NCBI GenBank assembly: GCA_963709875.1
Contig: CAVPYB010000012.1
Span: forward strand, 124,001 to 188,000
From: JAQBDA01 sp963709875
GTDB taxonomy: Bacteria > Chloroflexota > Anaerolineae > Anaerolineales > UBA4823
Reading direction: 5' to 3'
Length of the DNA stretch: 64,000 nucleotides
Both the position numbers and the translations under genes were made by a program. Positions within the stretch are counted from its first letter, which is position 1. Each line of letters opens with the position of its first letter. The notes beneath the pieces are model-generated. The model made no database searches. It had not been told where the DNA came from and was given only the letters and a program-made list of their open reading frames with translations. Positions 18,156 to 26,768 of the stretch are shown one piece after another.

Positions 18156-19058
18156 ATGTCAGTAAATCAACTGCGCGTTGCAATGATCACAGGAGGGAAC
18201 AGTGGCATTGGATTCGCTACTGCCAATAAACTAGCAAGGAAAGGCTTTGCCGTCATTCTGGCCTCTCGCAACCAACAAGCCAGCGCGCAGGCCATCGCGC
18301 GAATCCAGGCTGTCAATCCAAATTCCATTGTCGAGTCAATCCCGCTTGACCTGTCTTCGTTTGCATCGGTGCAACAGTGCGCATCCGCGTTTCAAGCCAA
18401 AGGTTATCCGCTACACATTTTGATCAACAATGCCGGAGGATCAGTTCCTGGCAAACAAGCCAGTTTTACCGTCGATGGCTTTGAGTTGACACTCGGAACA
18501 AATCACCTGGGGCACTTCTTGCTCACGAATTTATTGCTCGAAGACTTAAAACGATCCGCCCCAGCGCGTGTGATTACGGTGTCATCGGAACTTCATAACC
18601 CGGCTCATACAAGAGGACCGGCACCAGATTTCGATTACAACAATCTAAAAGGAGAAAAATATTACAGCCCGCAGGTTTTCTACCGGAATTCCAAATTGGC
18701 TAACATGTGGTTTGCATACGAATTGCAGCGCCGACAAACTGGCACAGAGGTGACCTCGAATGCTGTGTGCCCGGGTTTTGTACCAGCGGCGATTGCTGCT
18801 CGAAGGAATTCATCAATTGAGAAAATTTTTTATGCTCAAATCATGGCACGCATGCCATTTGCGCGTTCACTGGAGCAGGCTTCAGATTCATACATGATCG
18901 CAGCTACTGATCCTGCTTTTGAAGGTGTCGGCGGAAAATTCATCGTTGATGGCAAAGAGAAACGCTCGAGCGACGATTCCTATGATGAAGACAAGGCACG
19001 ACGCTTGTGGGAGCTGAGTTGGGAATGGTGCGGCCTTAATGGGATAAACCTATCTTAA
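18156..19058 (+). CDS. Short-chain dehydrogenase/reductase (retinol/protochlorophyllide-type)
   Basis: 300 aa. Rossmann nucleotide site TGGNSGIG (about 12-19), NNAG (about 91-94), catalytic serine in ITVSSELH and YRNSK matching the YxxxK catalytic pair. The long C-terminal half and the FELTLGTNHLGHFLLTNLLL segment are typical of the retinol dehydrogenase/WWOX/protochlorophyllide reductase branch, which uses NADP(H). The start follows AAGGA. It is a single gene on the plus strand facing a minus-strand cluster with a 4-nt gap at the 3' ends. Base composition is clearly lower in GC than neighbours, suggesting recent acquisition. Confidence 0.92.
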   Translation: MSVNQLRVAMITGGNSGIGFATANKLARKGFAVILASRNQQASAQAIARIQAVNPNSIVESIPLDLSSFASVQQCASAFQAKGYPLHILINNAGGSVPGKQASFTVDGFELTLGTNHLGHFLLTNLLLEDLKRSAPARVITVSSELHNPAHTRGPAPDFDYNNLKGEKYYSPQVFYRNSKLANMWFAYELQRRQTGTEVTSNAVCPGFVPAAIAARRNSSIEKIFYAQIMARMPFARSLEQASDSYMIAATDPAFEGVGGKFIVDGKEKRSSDDSYDEDKARRLWELSWEWCGLNGINLS

Positions 19059-19062
19059 GCTC

Positions 19063-20101
19063 CTACGAGTGAGTCGAGAGCATAAAACCGTCAAGCAGCT
19101 TTAAGACCGTCAATGCCCGCAAAGTGACCCATTTATTGGGCTGCTTCTTCACGCCGTAGTCCACCCAGGTCTTACCAGCGTAATCATATTCCAACGCCCA
19201 GCGCCCGCTGCTATCCTGCTTACCCTCAACCAGCGCCAGCGCGTTCGCCAGACGCGGGTCATCGCCATACCCCAGCCTGACCAGGGCCTCTACCACCTGC
19301 AGCAGGTCGGTGACGTAGAAGACCGGGAAGCCGAACTTCCACCAATTGCCGCTCGGCTTGTTGGCCCACCCGCAGGGATACTCCGCTGTCGCCGGATCGA
19401 CGCTGAACAGGAAGTCCACTCCCTCGGCAATCGCCCGCTCGATCGGCGGCGTGCGTCGCTCGGGGGGCAGTTTGCTGAACGCCAGCATCACCTTGGCCGC
19501 ACCCCAGGCACAGGGCAGCTTATTGTTTGCCCCACAGGCGAAACCCGGCCCGCACTTGCCCGCATAATATCGCACCGGAGCCTTGCGATCGGTGTTCGGG
19601 GCAATCCCCTCGCCGGTCACGCTGCACGCCATCCACTCGTAAGCCACATCCAGTCGCGGGTCATCGCAGCCCAGGTCAACCAGTGCATTGCACAGATTGC
19701 CCTGCAGGCAGTCGGCGGTCCCGGAAGGTGCGCCGCTGGATGTGAACTGGCCTGTCGAAGTTAAAGCTGTATCCAGCAGGTAAGCGCAGGCGCTGGGCGA
19801 TGCGCTCGTCCAGGGTAATGGAAGCACCCAATTGCGCCAGGGTGATGACCGACCAGACCGTGGAGCGGTATTTGGGTAGGTAGCCAGGACCGGGCTTCGC
19901 CCAGTGGCCTTCCGGCTCCATCTCATCTAGTATGGCTGCGATCGGTCCAGCCTGATGCGCTTCGACCTGTGCTGCCACTAGCTCCGGGTCGTCCGGCGGC
20001 AGGTCGAGCAGCTCGCGCAGCGCCAGGTAGCGTACCCCGGGCGCTTCCGGCTCCAGCAGCCAGGGAAGCGAGTTGCCATTTATCTCAGCTTGCCAGGACA
20101 T
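19063..20101 (-). CDS. Alpha/alpha-toroid (prenyltransferase/squalene-cyclase-like) protein 1, frameshifted
   Basis: About 345 aa in two frames joined near 19790. The N-terminal frame starts MSWQAEINGNSLPWLLEPEAPGVRYLALRELLDLPPDDPELVAAQ, a signature of a protein often mislabelled nitrogen fixation protein NifH in Chloroflexota genomes; it has no nitrogenase motifs. The second frame has helical repeats (GNLCNALVDLGCDDPRL, GYGDDPRLANALALVEGKQDSSGRWALEYD) like the QW-type toroid fold of terpene cyclases and protein prenyltransferases. Cys residues cluster in KCGPGFACGANNKLPCAWG. It is the last gene of the WYL-led cluster and paralogous to the protein at 21925-22914. Enzymatic activity is unproven. 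Confidence 0.75.
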
Positions 20102-20214
20102 TGTACTGCCTCCTACAAATAAACCGGACTCACAGGATCTTCATGGATATACACGGTATTTTAACCTGCTCTTACTGTGCATCCGGTTAAGTTTTTCGTT
20201 TTCCTGCAGAGAAC

Positions 20215-21267
20215 TTAAGCTCTATAAAAACCATTACCCGTACTCAAGCGATAAAGCTCTCTCCACACCCCCTCTTCCTGCTCTGCAATCCGCGGCAGCA
20301 GCGCACTGACTTCCTCGAGCACAGTGCCGGGATCGCCGGCTTGGTATGCCCGCTCGAACAGTCTCGCGGCCGCTTCCCAGCAGTCGCCGACGGCTTTCAT
20401 CCGCTCTCCAGACTGGTGCAGACTGTCCTCTCCAGTTAGGTCTGCCGCTTCCTGGAGGAAGCGAGCATACATAGTGCGGAACAGTCCGCCTCCCGTGCCG
20501 CCGCGCGCATCGATCATGATCGCAGTGTTGATGCAGGTGTCCCGAAGCTCAGATTCGCTCAGCACTTTCGGCCATTGCCTGATCCGTTGGGCAGCTTTGT
20601 GAATCCCTCTAACCCCGAAGTTGCTGATCGGGGGTTCGAGCATCCCAACCGCGCACTCGTGGATAGCTTGCCGTATTTCTTCTGGCTCAACTGGATGCCC
20701 ACCGTCGAAATTAAATGTGTACCAGGCGTGCTGCGGCGGGAAAGGCTGGTGCTTCGAGCCGCGCGCCTTCGCCAGGTCTTCCAGGGGTACCGTGTGCAGC
20801 TTCTTGTCCCGGTCGGCGACCAGCACCTGGCGGGTCTCTGGATCGTACCCGCAGGCCACCACAACGTGGTAGCCAAAATGGAATTCCTGCCCGCCGAAAT
20901 CGAAGTACGGCAGATAGCCCATGTCCAGGATGAGCATCACCGGCTGGTCTGCAGCCAGCATCTCCAGGAGGCTTTTTTCAGCCTTCCGTGCGCTTCCTGT
21001 ACGGAAGGATTCGACCGCCACGCCGGTGCGCCTGCCGATCGCTTTCTCCAGCCCTTCCACGCCGGGGCGCTCAAGGTTGGCACGACCGCCGAGGAACGGC
21101 GGTGTGCCTTTGGTGTGCCAGTAGATGAAGCCCACCCCTGCTCCTAACCCCAGCAGCATCTCCTCGCTGATTGGATAATCTTGGAACTGGTAGATATGGC
21201 GCAGTGAGCCTGTGACGCAGTGATGCGTTTCCAGAGACTTGAATCCGCTGATCGGTGTGATTGGCAT
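20215..21267 (-). CDS. BtrH N-terminal domain / DUF4872 protein
   Basis: 350 aa. Residues 12-160 match the butirosin biosynthesis protein H N-terminal fold: HHCVTGSLRHIYQF (C17), FHFGYHVVVACGYDPE (H134) and VLVADRD (D152) look like a papain-type Cys-His-Asp set. The C-terminal half (about 190-340) is the helical DUF4872 region. BtrH itself is a thiol acyltransferase that moves an acyl group from carrier protein to an aminoglycoside; whether this relative does so is unknown. The stop of the HEAT-like gene lies just upstream (21271), so the two are tightly linked. Confidence 0.8.
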   Translation of the reverse strand: MPITPISGFKSLETHHCVTGSLRHIYQFQDYPISEEMLLGLGAGVGFIYWHTKGTPPFLGGRANLERPGVEGLEKAIGRRTGVAVESFRTGSARKAEKSLLEMLAADQPVMLILDMGYLPYFDFGGQEFHFGYHVVVACGYDPETRQVLVADRDKKLHTVPLEDLAKARGSKHQPFPPQHAWYTFNFDGGHPVEPEEIRQAIHECAVGMLEPPISNFGVRGIHKAAQRIRQWPKVLSESELRDTCINTAIMIDARGGTGGGLFRTMYARFLQEAADLTGEDSLHQSGERMKAVGDCWEAAARLFERAYQAGDPGTVLEEVSALLPRIAEQEEGVWRELYRLSTGNGFYRA

Positions 21268-21270
21268 CCC

Positions 21271-21906
21271 TTAGCCTCGCTTTTTGTTCGCCTGTTTGAT
21301 GGCCCGCCTCAGCCGGGTGGCCTGGGACGGTGACATATCTTCCATGCGCTTATCCAGCACCTGTATAAACGCATCCGCATTGCCTGCGTCAACTGCAACC
21401 AGCGTTTTCTCGGCATGCTGAGGGACATCCTTCGGGCGGCAGCTGCGCAGGTGCTGCAGCAGGTAGGGAAATATCTCCTGCCTCCGCTCGTCGCTGGTCG
21501 CTGCCAGCCCTGCCAGGGTCAGCACTCCGGTGTCCACGGTGATCACCGAGCCGCGCTCCATCGCCTTTTGTATTTCCTCCCGGCGCGGATAGATCTCATC
21601 CGCTGCGACCCCGGCAACCGTGGACAAAGCCGTCATACCGCCCCACACCAGGCGATTGTTGCGGCTGCGCAGCAGCTTGAAGAAGTCGTCTGAGTATCCG
21701 GCGACCAGCTCAGGATTGAGGTAGCCAGTCTCATACAGCACCTTGATGCAGTCAGCCTGTATCTTTGGGTTCTTATTCCACAGGTTCTCAGAAATCACCT
21801 GGATACCGGCTGCGTCTTCAGCATCTGCCAGCCGGCGGGCTAGCTCCTGGTTGGGGACTTCATCCCTGCGCTTCTGGTAGTAGGCGATCTGTTCCAATAC
21901 GGACAT
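21271..21906 (-). CDS. HEAT-like helical repeat protein, function unknown
   Basis: 211 aa, all helical by composition, with repeated units such as NPKIQADCIKVLYETGYLNPELVAGYSDDFFKLL and NRLVWGGMTALSTVAGVAADEIYPRREEI that look like HEAT/ARM repeats. The C-terminus is basic (RLRRAIKQANKKRG). No catalytic motif is seen. Its position between the BtrH-like and toroid genes suggests a scaffold or binding partner in the same pathway. ATG at 21906 follows AGAGGAT. Confidence 0.7.
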   Translation of the reverse strand: MSVLEQIAYYQKRRDEVPNQELARRLADAEDAAGIQVISENLWNKNPKIQADCIKVLYETGYLNPELVAGYSDDFFKLLRSRNNRLVWGGMTALSTVAGVAADEIYPRREEIQKAMERGSVITVDTGVLTLAGLAATSDERRQEIFPYLLQHLRSCRPKDVPQHAEKTLVAVDAGNADAFIQVLDKRMEDMSPSQATRLRRAIKQANKKRG

Positions 21907-21924
21907 AATAAAATCCTCTCATTG

Positions 21925-22914
21925 CTACGCTGTTCTGTTCCAATAGCTTTTGATCGCACGACAGGCAGCCAGCCCCACCCAGCGGCGGTTTCCCTCGGCA
22001 CGCTTCCCTGATCCATAACCGGGATCCCAGAGACCATCCGGGGACTGGTTCGTTATAAACCATGCCAGCCCCTGCTCGATCTCTCCATCCCGCCGGTCGA
22101 AGCCCAGATAGCAAAGGGTATCCAGCGCGGTCAGCAGGCTGGTCCACCAGAATGGATACTGGAACTTGAGCCAGTAGGAGGGCGCTTTCCGGTCATTGTA
22201 CTTATCCGCTTTGAACATACGGCTCTTCAGCAGCTTCGCGGCTGCACGAACATCCTGATCCTGGCGGTAAGCCGTGTGTGCAGCGAAGGCGCGCAACACC
22301 ATGCCTGTCGCAAGATGCGATGATGGTTTCGTCGAGTCCGGCGGGAGCGGGGCGCCAAGCCAGAACTGGCTGGTCTTTTCTTGGGCTGGCACCACTTGAG
22401 CAGGCACCAGCCAGCCGCCATCCGCCTGGCGCATGCTCAGGAGCCATCCCAAGCCCCGCACGACTCTGGGGTCATCTGCATACCCCGCTTTGACCAGCAG
22501 CTCCAGTATTGCCCCATGATAATAGGGCATATACTGGTTGCCGATGATACCGCGCACATCCCCTTCATCCGTCTGGCAGGAGAAGATGAACTCAGCCGCC
22601 TGGCTGATCGCAGGGTGATTGCGGTCAAAAGCATACATCTCAACCAGCACCCGCAGGCTGCGGTAGGTCTCCAGCAGGTCGTAATTGGTGCCAGTCTGCG
22701 GGCTGAAAGATCTCGAAGGGTAGCGCCAGCCGCCATCTGCGCGCTGCTTCTTTGCCAGCCTGGCAGCCGCATCGATCTCCCAAAGGGTCTCAACCGGTTC
22801 GACCTGATTGCCCAGCAGGTCACGCTGAACGAAGTAGCTCAGCGCAGGATCGTCCCACGCCAGCAAAGCGGGCACGGGATCGACTGCCAGCGACTTAACC
22901 CAACGGGCGCACAT
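21925..22914 (-). CDS. Alpha/alpha-toroid (prenyltransferase/squalene-cyclase-like) protein 2
   Basis: 329 aa from ATG 22914, 8 nt after the stop of the GyrI-like gene; the longer frame to 23022 overlaps that gene and is unlikely. Toroid repeats with QW-like endings: KKQRADGGWRYP, SMRQADGGWLVP and ITNQSPDGLWDPGYG, separated by helices such as GYADDPRVVRGLGWLL. These D/G-W repeat ends are typical of squalene/oxidosqualene cyclase and prenyltransferase folds. Neither the DxDD acid of class II terpene cyclases nor a clear zinc set was recognised, so it may be a binding protein. Paralogue of the protein at 19063-20101. Confidence 0.78.
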   Translation of the reverse strand: MCARWVKSLAVDPVPALLAWDDPALSYFVQRDLLGNQVEPVETLWEIDAAARLAKKQRADGGWRYPSRSFSPQTGTNYDLLETYRSLRVLVEMYAFDRNHPAISQAAEFIFSCQTDEGDVRGIIGNQYMPYYHGAILELLVKAGYADDPRVVRGLGWLLSMRQADGGWLVPAQVVPAQEKTSQFWLGAPLPPDSTKPSSHLATGMVLRAFAAHTAYRQDQDVRAAAKLLKSRMFKADKYNDRKAPSYWLKFQYPFWWTSLLTALDTLCYLGFDRRDGEIEQGLAWFITNQSPDGLWDPGYGSGKRAEGNRRWVGLAACRAIKSYWNRTA

Positions 22915-22924
22915 ATATGTCTCT

Positions 22925-23557
22925 CTACGCAGCCTGCTCAACCGGGTAGCGCAGCACAGTCTTGAGCTTTTCCGGGGCTGCCCGGCGCGGGTCGCCGATG
23001 TAGATTTCATGGTGTCTCCCACGAAAAGCGTAACCGTTCTCGCTGGCGAATGCGTCCATCTTCGCTACAGTTGCAGGCTCTTCGGAATAAGGGCCGATGT
23101 GCATGATCTGCACGCTTAACCCCTCGTGGAAAGTCTCGAAGCGCAGCTTGTCCAGGGCCGGGTTGGGTTTTTTCTTACGCAGCTGTTCGAGACCTTCCTG
23201 GAACATCGCCTCACTGATGTGATCGGGCTGCATCATCATCGCTGTCCAGTGCCAGCCCTCCGGTTGGGTGATATCGAACTCGTCACTCTTCGCCCACCAC
23301 AGCCCTTCCAGTGCCATGACAGTGTAGTCGATCGGGTCTTTTTCTCGCAGCTTGGAAGCGAACTTCAGCGTGTACGAGATGCCGTACAGCGCCTCCAACG
23401 CCTGCTGGAAGGCGGGCGAGTCACCCGGCGCGTGGCCGGGTTCGATCTGCCCATCGATCATGGCGAACTTGAAGGGCGGCACATCCACCACTTGCACCTT
23501 TTTCGCCGAGGGCAGGTAAAGATGTTTGTACTGCTTGCGCAGGTCTAGCTTTTGCAT
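22925..23557 (-). CDS. GyrI-like small-molecule-binding domain protein
   Basis: 210 aa matching the GyrI-like family: basic start KQYKHLYLPSAKKVQVVDVPPFKFAMIDGQIEPG, WWAKSDEFDI, WHWTAMMMQPDHI and the closing VQIMHIGPYSEEPATVAKMDAFASENGYAFRGRHHEIYIGDPRRAAPEKLKTVLRYPV. The SHS2-type fold binds and in some cases hydrolyses cationic drug-like molecules (BmrR/GyrI/Rob relatives). The full-length variant with the N-terminal extension is usually a free-standing protein next to WYL or YafY regulators, as here. Stop codon 8 nt before the toroid gene start. Confidence 0.88.
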   Translation of the reverse strand: MQKLDLRKQYKHLYLPSAKKVQVVDVPPFKFAMIDGQIEPGHAPGDSPAFQQALEALYGISYTLKFASKLREKDPIDYTVMALEGLWWAKSDEFDITQPEGWHWTAMMMQPDHISEAMFQEGLEQLRKKKPNPALDKLRFETFHEGLSVQIMHIGPYSEEPATVAKMDAFASENGYAFRGRHHEIYIGDPRRAAPEKLKTVLRYPVEQAA

Positions 23558-23605
23558 TTTTTCTCTCCTGATTACAGATAGAGTACTTCGTGTTTCATTC
23601 TTTTT

Positions 23606-24370
23606 TCAACCGGATGTGCCTAACAGCTTGTCGAAATCCTTCGGCAGCAGGTAGTGGTACGACAGCAGGCGTCCATCCAGGATGATCCCAAATACTCCAT
23701 ACGGGCTGGGAGAAGACTGCTGCACTTCCCGGGCAGACTGGAAGTCGACCACCCTGGCGGGAATGCCCCGTTCACGTGCAGAGTCGATCGCCTTGACCGT
23801 GGCATCCTCGATGTACGGGCACTGCGAGGAGCGCACAACAGTCAGCCCATCTCCGAATCGGGCCTGGCGCACCTCCCAGTCAGCAGGCAGGGATGGATCA
23901 GGACCATCTCCGAAGCGCTTCACCAGGAGACTGAACGGCGGCAAATGCTCGACCACGACAAATCCGTTCTGCAGGAAGATATCATTACCCGCCAGCCAGA
24001 CGCGCTCGCTTGCCAGCATGACCACACCCTGCTTGCCCTGCCGGCGGGCGTCCTCAAGGCATTCGTTGATCAGCCGGGTGCCGTAGCCCTTGCCCTTGCC
24101 TTTGCCCACCACCCACAGGCAGTGGATCACGAGATAGCCGGGGGCATGCACCGCCCTCCAGGCGTACTCGCCGGGGATATATTCGATGAATCCGACAGTC
24201 CTGCCGTCCACTTCATGGATCATCTTGATGACCATCCCCTCGGCGAAGCGGGCTTCCAGCCACTCGCGCTTCTGGCGGTAGCCGGGTGATTTCGGCTTGC
24301 TCATGTAGCAGAAGAAACCATGCTGGTCTAGGTTGTCGGTGTTGACGGTGATGATCTGGGTATCAAGCAT
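23606..24370 (-). CDS. GNAT acetyltransferase with YoaP-like C-terminal domain
   Basis: 254 aa. GNAT part: VGFIEYIPGEYAWRAV, then VIHCLWVVGKGKGKGYGTRLINECLEDARRQG with the acetyl-CoA loop at about 88-98, and NDIFLQNGFVVVEH. The C-terminal region (about 175-250) contains a thioredoxin-like strand with CPYIEDA and the closing FGIILDGRLLSYHYLLPKDFDKLL of the YoaP family. Second gene of the WYL-led cluster. Substrate unknown. Confidence 0.85.
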   Translation of the reverse strand: MLDTQIITVNTDNLDQHGFFCYMSKPKSPGYRQKREWLEARFAEGMVIKMIHEVDGRTVGFIEYIPGEYAWRAVHAPGYLVIHCLWVVGKGKGKGYGTRLINECLEDARRQGKQGVVMLASERVWLAGNDIFLQNGFVVVEHLPPFSLLVKRFGDGPDPSLPADWEVRQARFGDGLTVVRSSQCPYIEDATVKAIDSARERGIPARVVDFQSAREVQQSSPSPYGVFGIILDGRLLSYHYLLPKDFDKLLGTSG

Positions 24371-24449
24371 ATGAACGCTCCTGTAATTGGGTCATGTAGA
24401 GAGCGGAGAGTGGGGAATAGAGAGTAGTGCTCTGTCGGGCGATCATTGG

Positions 24450-25424
24450 TCAAGCCAGGTTCTGCGCACCATGGGCGTAGATAGCGTTGGCGGCAGCCAG
24501 CCAGTCCTGCACCATCTGGCGCAGCTCGGGCGGGTCGATCACTTCGACCAGCGGCCCGTATGCCAGGGTGGTGCTGGCTGCCCACTCCAGATTGGGTGCC
24601 GGGAAGGTCACGATCACCGAGCCATCCGGCTGCGGCTCGACCGTCTCCCAATCGCCATGGCTGTCCATGGCAAGCTGCCTGGCCTCGGCCGTCATGCGCA
24701 GCTTTGCAATCATATGGGGTTGGGAATGCGGCTCGCTCTCCAGGTAAGCCTGCAAGTTGAAATCCACTGGGGAATCGAAAGCGGCATCGAGCAGCCCCAG
24801 CTCGTGGATGCGGTCTACCCGGAAGGTACGCAGCCCGGAACGCAGGTGGCAGTATCCGATCGCGTACCACCAGCCCCAGCGGTGCACCATAGCGTACGGG
24901 TCAATCTCGCGCCAGATTGGCTCAGGCTGCCCCAGGCTGTGGTAGCGCATGCGCACACGGCGGTGCTCGCGCGCTGCCCGGCGCAGCTTCTCGAGTGTCG
25001 GCACCAGCTCAGCCAGGTCGGCGCGGTGCATGCCGGTCGCGTGCAGGGTGCGCCGTGCCCAGGCCACCTCGTGGCGCTGCTCGTCCGGCAGCACGTTATC
25101 CAGTTTCGCCAGCGCGCCATGCGCCGCCTCGCGGTAGAGCTGCCCCCACATCTGCTCCACCAGGCTGGCGCCCAGGTAAACCGCCACTGCCTCCTCCTGG
25201 CTGAAGACCAGCGGCGGCATGCGGTAGCCCTTGACCAGCGAGAAGCCCCCATAAGGGCCGCGCTCCGAATAAACCGGGATGCCCATCTCGTCCAGCATGC
25301 TGAAGTAGCGGTGCAGCGTGCGCACCGAGACGCCCAGCTCCGCCGCCAGGTCGGCGGCCTTTTGGTTGGGCTGGCGCTGCAAGAGCATGATCAGGCTGAT
25401 CAGGCGGGTGGCAGTGTTAGGCAT
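24450..25424 (-). CDS. YafY-family transcriptional regulator with HTH and WYL domains
   Basis: 324 aa. Winged HTH (QKAADLAAELGVSVRTLHRYFSMLDEMGIPVYSERGPYGGFSL, 21-63), WYL domain (REHRRVRMRYHSL...WWYAIGYCHLRSGLRTFRVDRI, about 152-206) and a WCX-type C-terminal extension. WYL proteins sense ligands through the WYL/WCX module and repress or activate nearby genes. It heads the minus-strand cluster 25424-19063. Its promoter carries two palindromes (25439-25460 and 25481-25499), one over the -10/start and one over the -35, as expected for autoregulation. Confidence 0.92.
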   Translation of the reverse strand: MPNTATRLISLIMLLQRQPNQKAADLAAELGVSVRTLHRYFSMLDEMGIPVYSERGPYGGFSLVKGYRMPPLVFSQEEAVAVYLGASLVEQMWGQLYREAAHGALAKLDNVLPDEQRHEVAWARRTLHATGMHRADLAELVPTLEKLRRAAREHRRVRMRYHSLGQPEPIWREIDPYAMVHRWGWWYAIGYCHLRSGLRTFRVDRIHELGLLDAAFDSPVDFNLQAYLESEPHSQPHMIAKLRMTAEARQLAMDSHGDWETVEPQPDGSVIVTFPAPNLEWAASTTLAYGPLVEVIDPPELRQMVQDWLAAANAIYAHGAQNLA

Positions 25425-25438
25425 CAGATACTCCTAGA

Positions 25439-25460
25439 TAGAACGCGCGGCCGCGTTCTA
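25439..25460. promoter_or_regulatory. Palindromic operator TAGAACGCG-N4-CGCGTTCTA at the WYL gene promoter
   Basis: Perfect 9-bp arms (25439-25447 and 25452-25460) around CGGC. It begins at the last base of the -10 box and covers the predicted start of transcription of the WYL regulator, so binding would block RNA polymerase. Confidence 0.65.
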
Positions 25461-25488
25461 ACATAAATCTACACCAAATATATGTCAA
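25460..25488 (-). promoter_or_regulatory. Promoter of the WYL-led cluster
   Basis: Minus strand: TTGACA (25488-25483), 17 bp, TATGTT (25465-25460). The start codon is at 25424, about 30 nt after the expected transcription start. Confidence 0.7.
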
Positions 25489-25499
25489 TTCCTGACATA
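25481..25499. promoter_or_regulatory. Second palindrome, TATGTCA-N5-TGACATA, over the -35 box
   Basis: Seven-base perfect arms around ATTCC. It overlaps the TTGACA of the WYL promoter and could bind another regulator or act on a plus-strand promoter for the sulfite-oxidase-like gene. Confidence 0.5.
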
Positions 25500-25688
25500 A
25501 TTATGCCTCAATATTATAGCAATTGGAAATTTCCCCATCCTAAGGTCCATCTAAAGAGACAGCAGCAGACACCTGCCTTGAACACAGGTAAAAGCATCCT
25601 CTGGAAGCGGCGTCCCTGATCGATGATATACTCACCTGAGCAAGGTCGTCCACAATATTTCTCATCCTATATCTTAGAGGTGCTCAGA

Positions 25689-26723
25689 ATGTCCCAGCTG
25701 ATCACAGTAACTGACCGGCCCTACAACGCCGAGACCCCCTTACCGGCGCTGCTGCAGGAGACAACACCCCTGCAGCAGGTCTATGTCCGCAACCACTTCG
25801 ACATCCCCGAGTTAGACCCGGCTGGTTGGGCGCTGGATATCACCGGCGAGGTGAACAGACCGCTCTCTATCTCGTATTCCGAGCTGCAATCAATGCCAGC
25901 TAGAACGCTGAAGGTCACCCTGGAGTGCGCCGGGAACGGGCGCAAGAGCCTCGATCCACTCCCGCCGGGCACGCTGTGGGACCTCGGTGCTGTCAGCCTG
26001 GTCGAGTTCACGGGCACGCCGTTGTCCAATCTGCTCGAGAAGGCTGGCATTGCTGAGAGCACAGTAGAGGCCGTATTTCTCGGCGCGGACCGAGGCGAGG
26101 TCTCTCCCGGCCGCCCAGAGCAGTTTGTGCGCAGCCTGCCGATAGGTGTGGCACGCCAACCGGACACGCTGCTGGTCTGGGGGATGAACGACCAGCCGCT
26201 TACCCCGGAGCACGGCTACCCCGTCCGGCTGGTGGTGCCGGGCTGGTACGGCATGGCCTCCGTCAAGTGGCTGCACGAGGTCCGGCTGGTCAGCCAGCCT
26301 TTCAAAGGTTTCTTTCAGAACGAGCACTATGTATATTGGGAAGAGCAGGGAACCGCCAATGGCGAGCCTGTATCAAAGATGCGGGTGCGCTCTCTGATCC
26401 TCAGCCCGGGTGAGGGGGCAGAGCTGGACGGCGGGCAGGTCGAGGTTGTAGGCATCGCTTGGTCGGGGAGCGGCGCGGTCACCCAGGTCGAGGTGAGCCT
26501 GGATGGGAGCGCCCGCTGGCAGGCCGCCGAGCTTGAGCGCCCGGCGACACCTTCTGGCGCACAAATGTGGCGTTACCTGTGGGCGCCGGCCTCCGCCGGG
26601 ATGCACACCCTGCTGTGCCGGGCGACCGATACCAGCGGAGACACCCAGCCGGTAGCTCAAAGATGGAACCGCCTTGGCTATGGCAATAATGGTGTCCATT
26701 CGATCACCATTTCGATCCCCTGA
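25689..26723 (+). CDS. Sulfite-oxidase-family molybdopterin protein
   Basis: 344 aa from ATG 25689 (GAGGTG upstream; the frame to 25623 lacks a site). The SUOX fold is clear: VRNHFDIPELDPAGWALDITGEV, then TLECAGNGR with the molybdenum-ligand cysteine (C80), WGMNDQPLTPEHGYPVRLVVPGWYGMASVKWL for pterin binding and dimer contacts, and a C-terminal Mo-co dimerisation (Ig-like) domain from about 245. No signal peptide or TAT motif is seen, so it may be cytoplasmic, and no heme domain is present. It could oxidise sulfite or reduce an S- or N-oxide; the acceptor is unknown. Confidence 0.9.
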   Translation: MSQLITVTDRPYNAETPLPALLQETTPLQQVYVRNHFDIPELDPAGWALDITGEVNRPLSISYSELQSMPARTLKVTLECAGNGRKSLDPLPPGTLWDLGAVSLVEFTGTPLSNLLEKAGIAESTVEAVFLGADRGEVSPGRPEQFVRSLPIGVARQPDTLLVWGMNDQPLTPEHGYPVRLVVPGWYGMASVKWLHEVRLVSQPFKGFFQNEHYVYWEEQGTANGEPVSKMRVRSLILSPGEGAELDGGQVEVVGIAWSGSGAVTQVEVSLDGSARWQAAELERPATPSGAQMWRYLWAPASAGMHTLLCRATDTSGDTQPVAQRWNRLGYGNNGVHSITISIP

Positions 26724-26759
26724 TGAATCTGCTTAACCATCATTAAGCCAAGAGATTCC

Positions 26760-26768
26760 AGTTGGCAG
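26760..26768 (+). repeat. Left target-site duplication AGTTGGCAG
   Basis: Identical to 28341-28349 on the far side of the insertion sequence. Confidence 0.85.

Noticed and set aside
19063..20101. Nitrogenase iron protein (NifH), as related proteins are sometimes named
   Set aside because: There is no P-loop GKGGIGKS, no 4Fe-4S ligand pattern and no nif neighbours; the toroid repeat pattern fits instead.
24371..24449. Purine-rich GAGAG stretch as a regulatory repeat
   Set aside because: It has no consistent unit or symmetry; it reads as simple low-complexity spacer.
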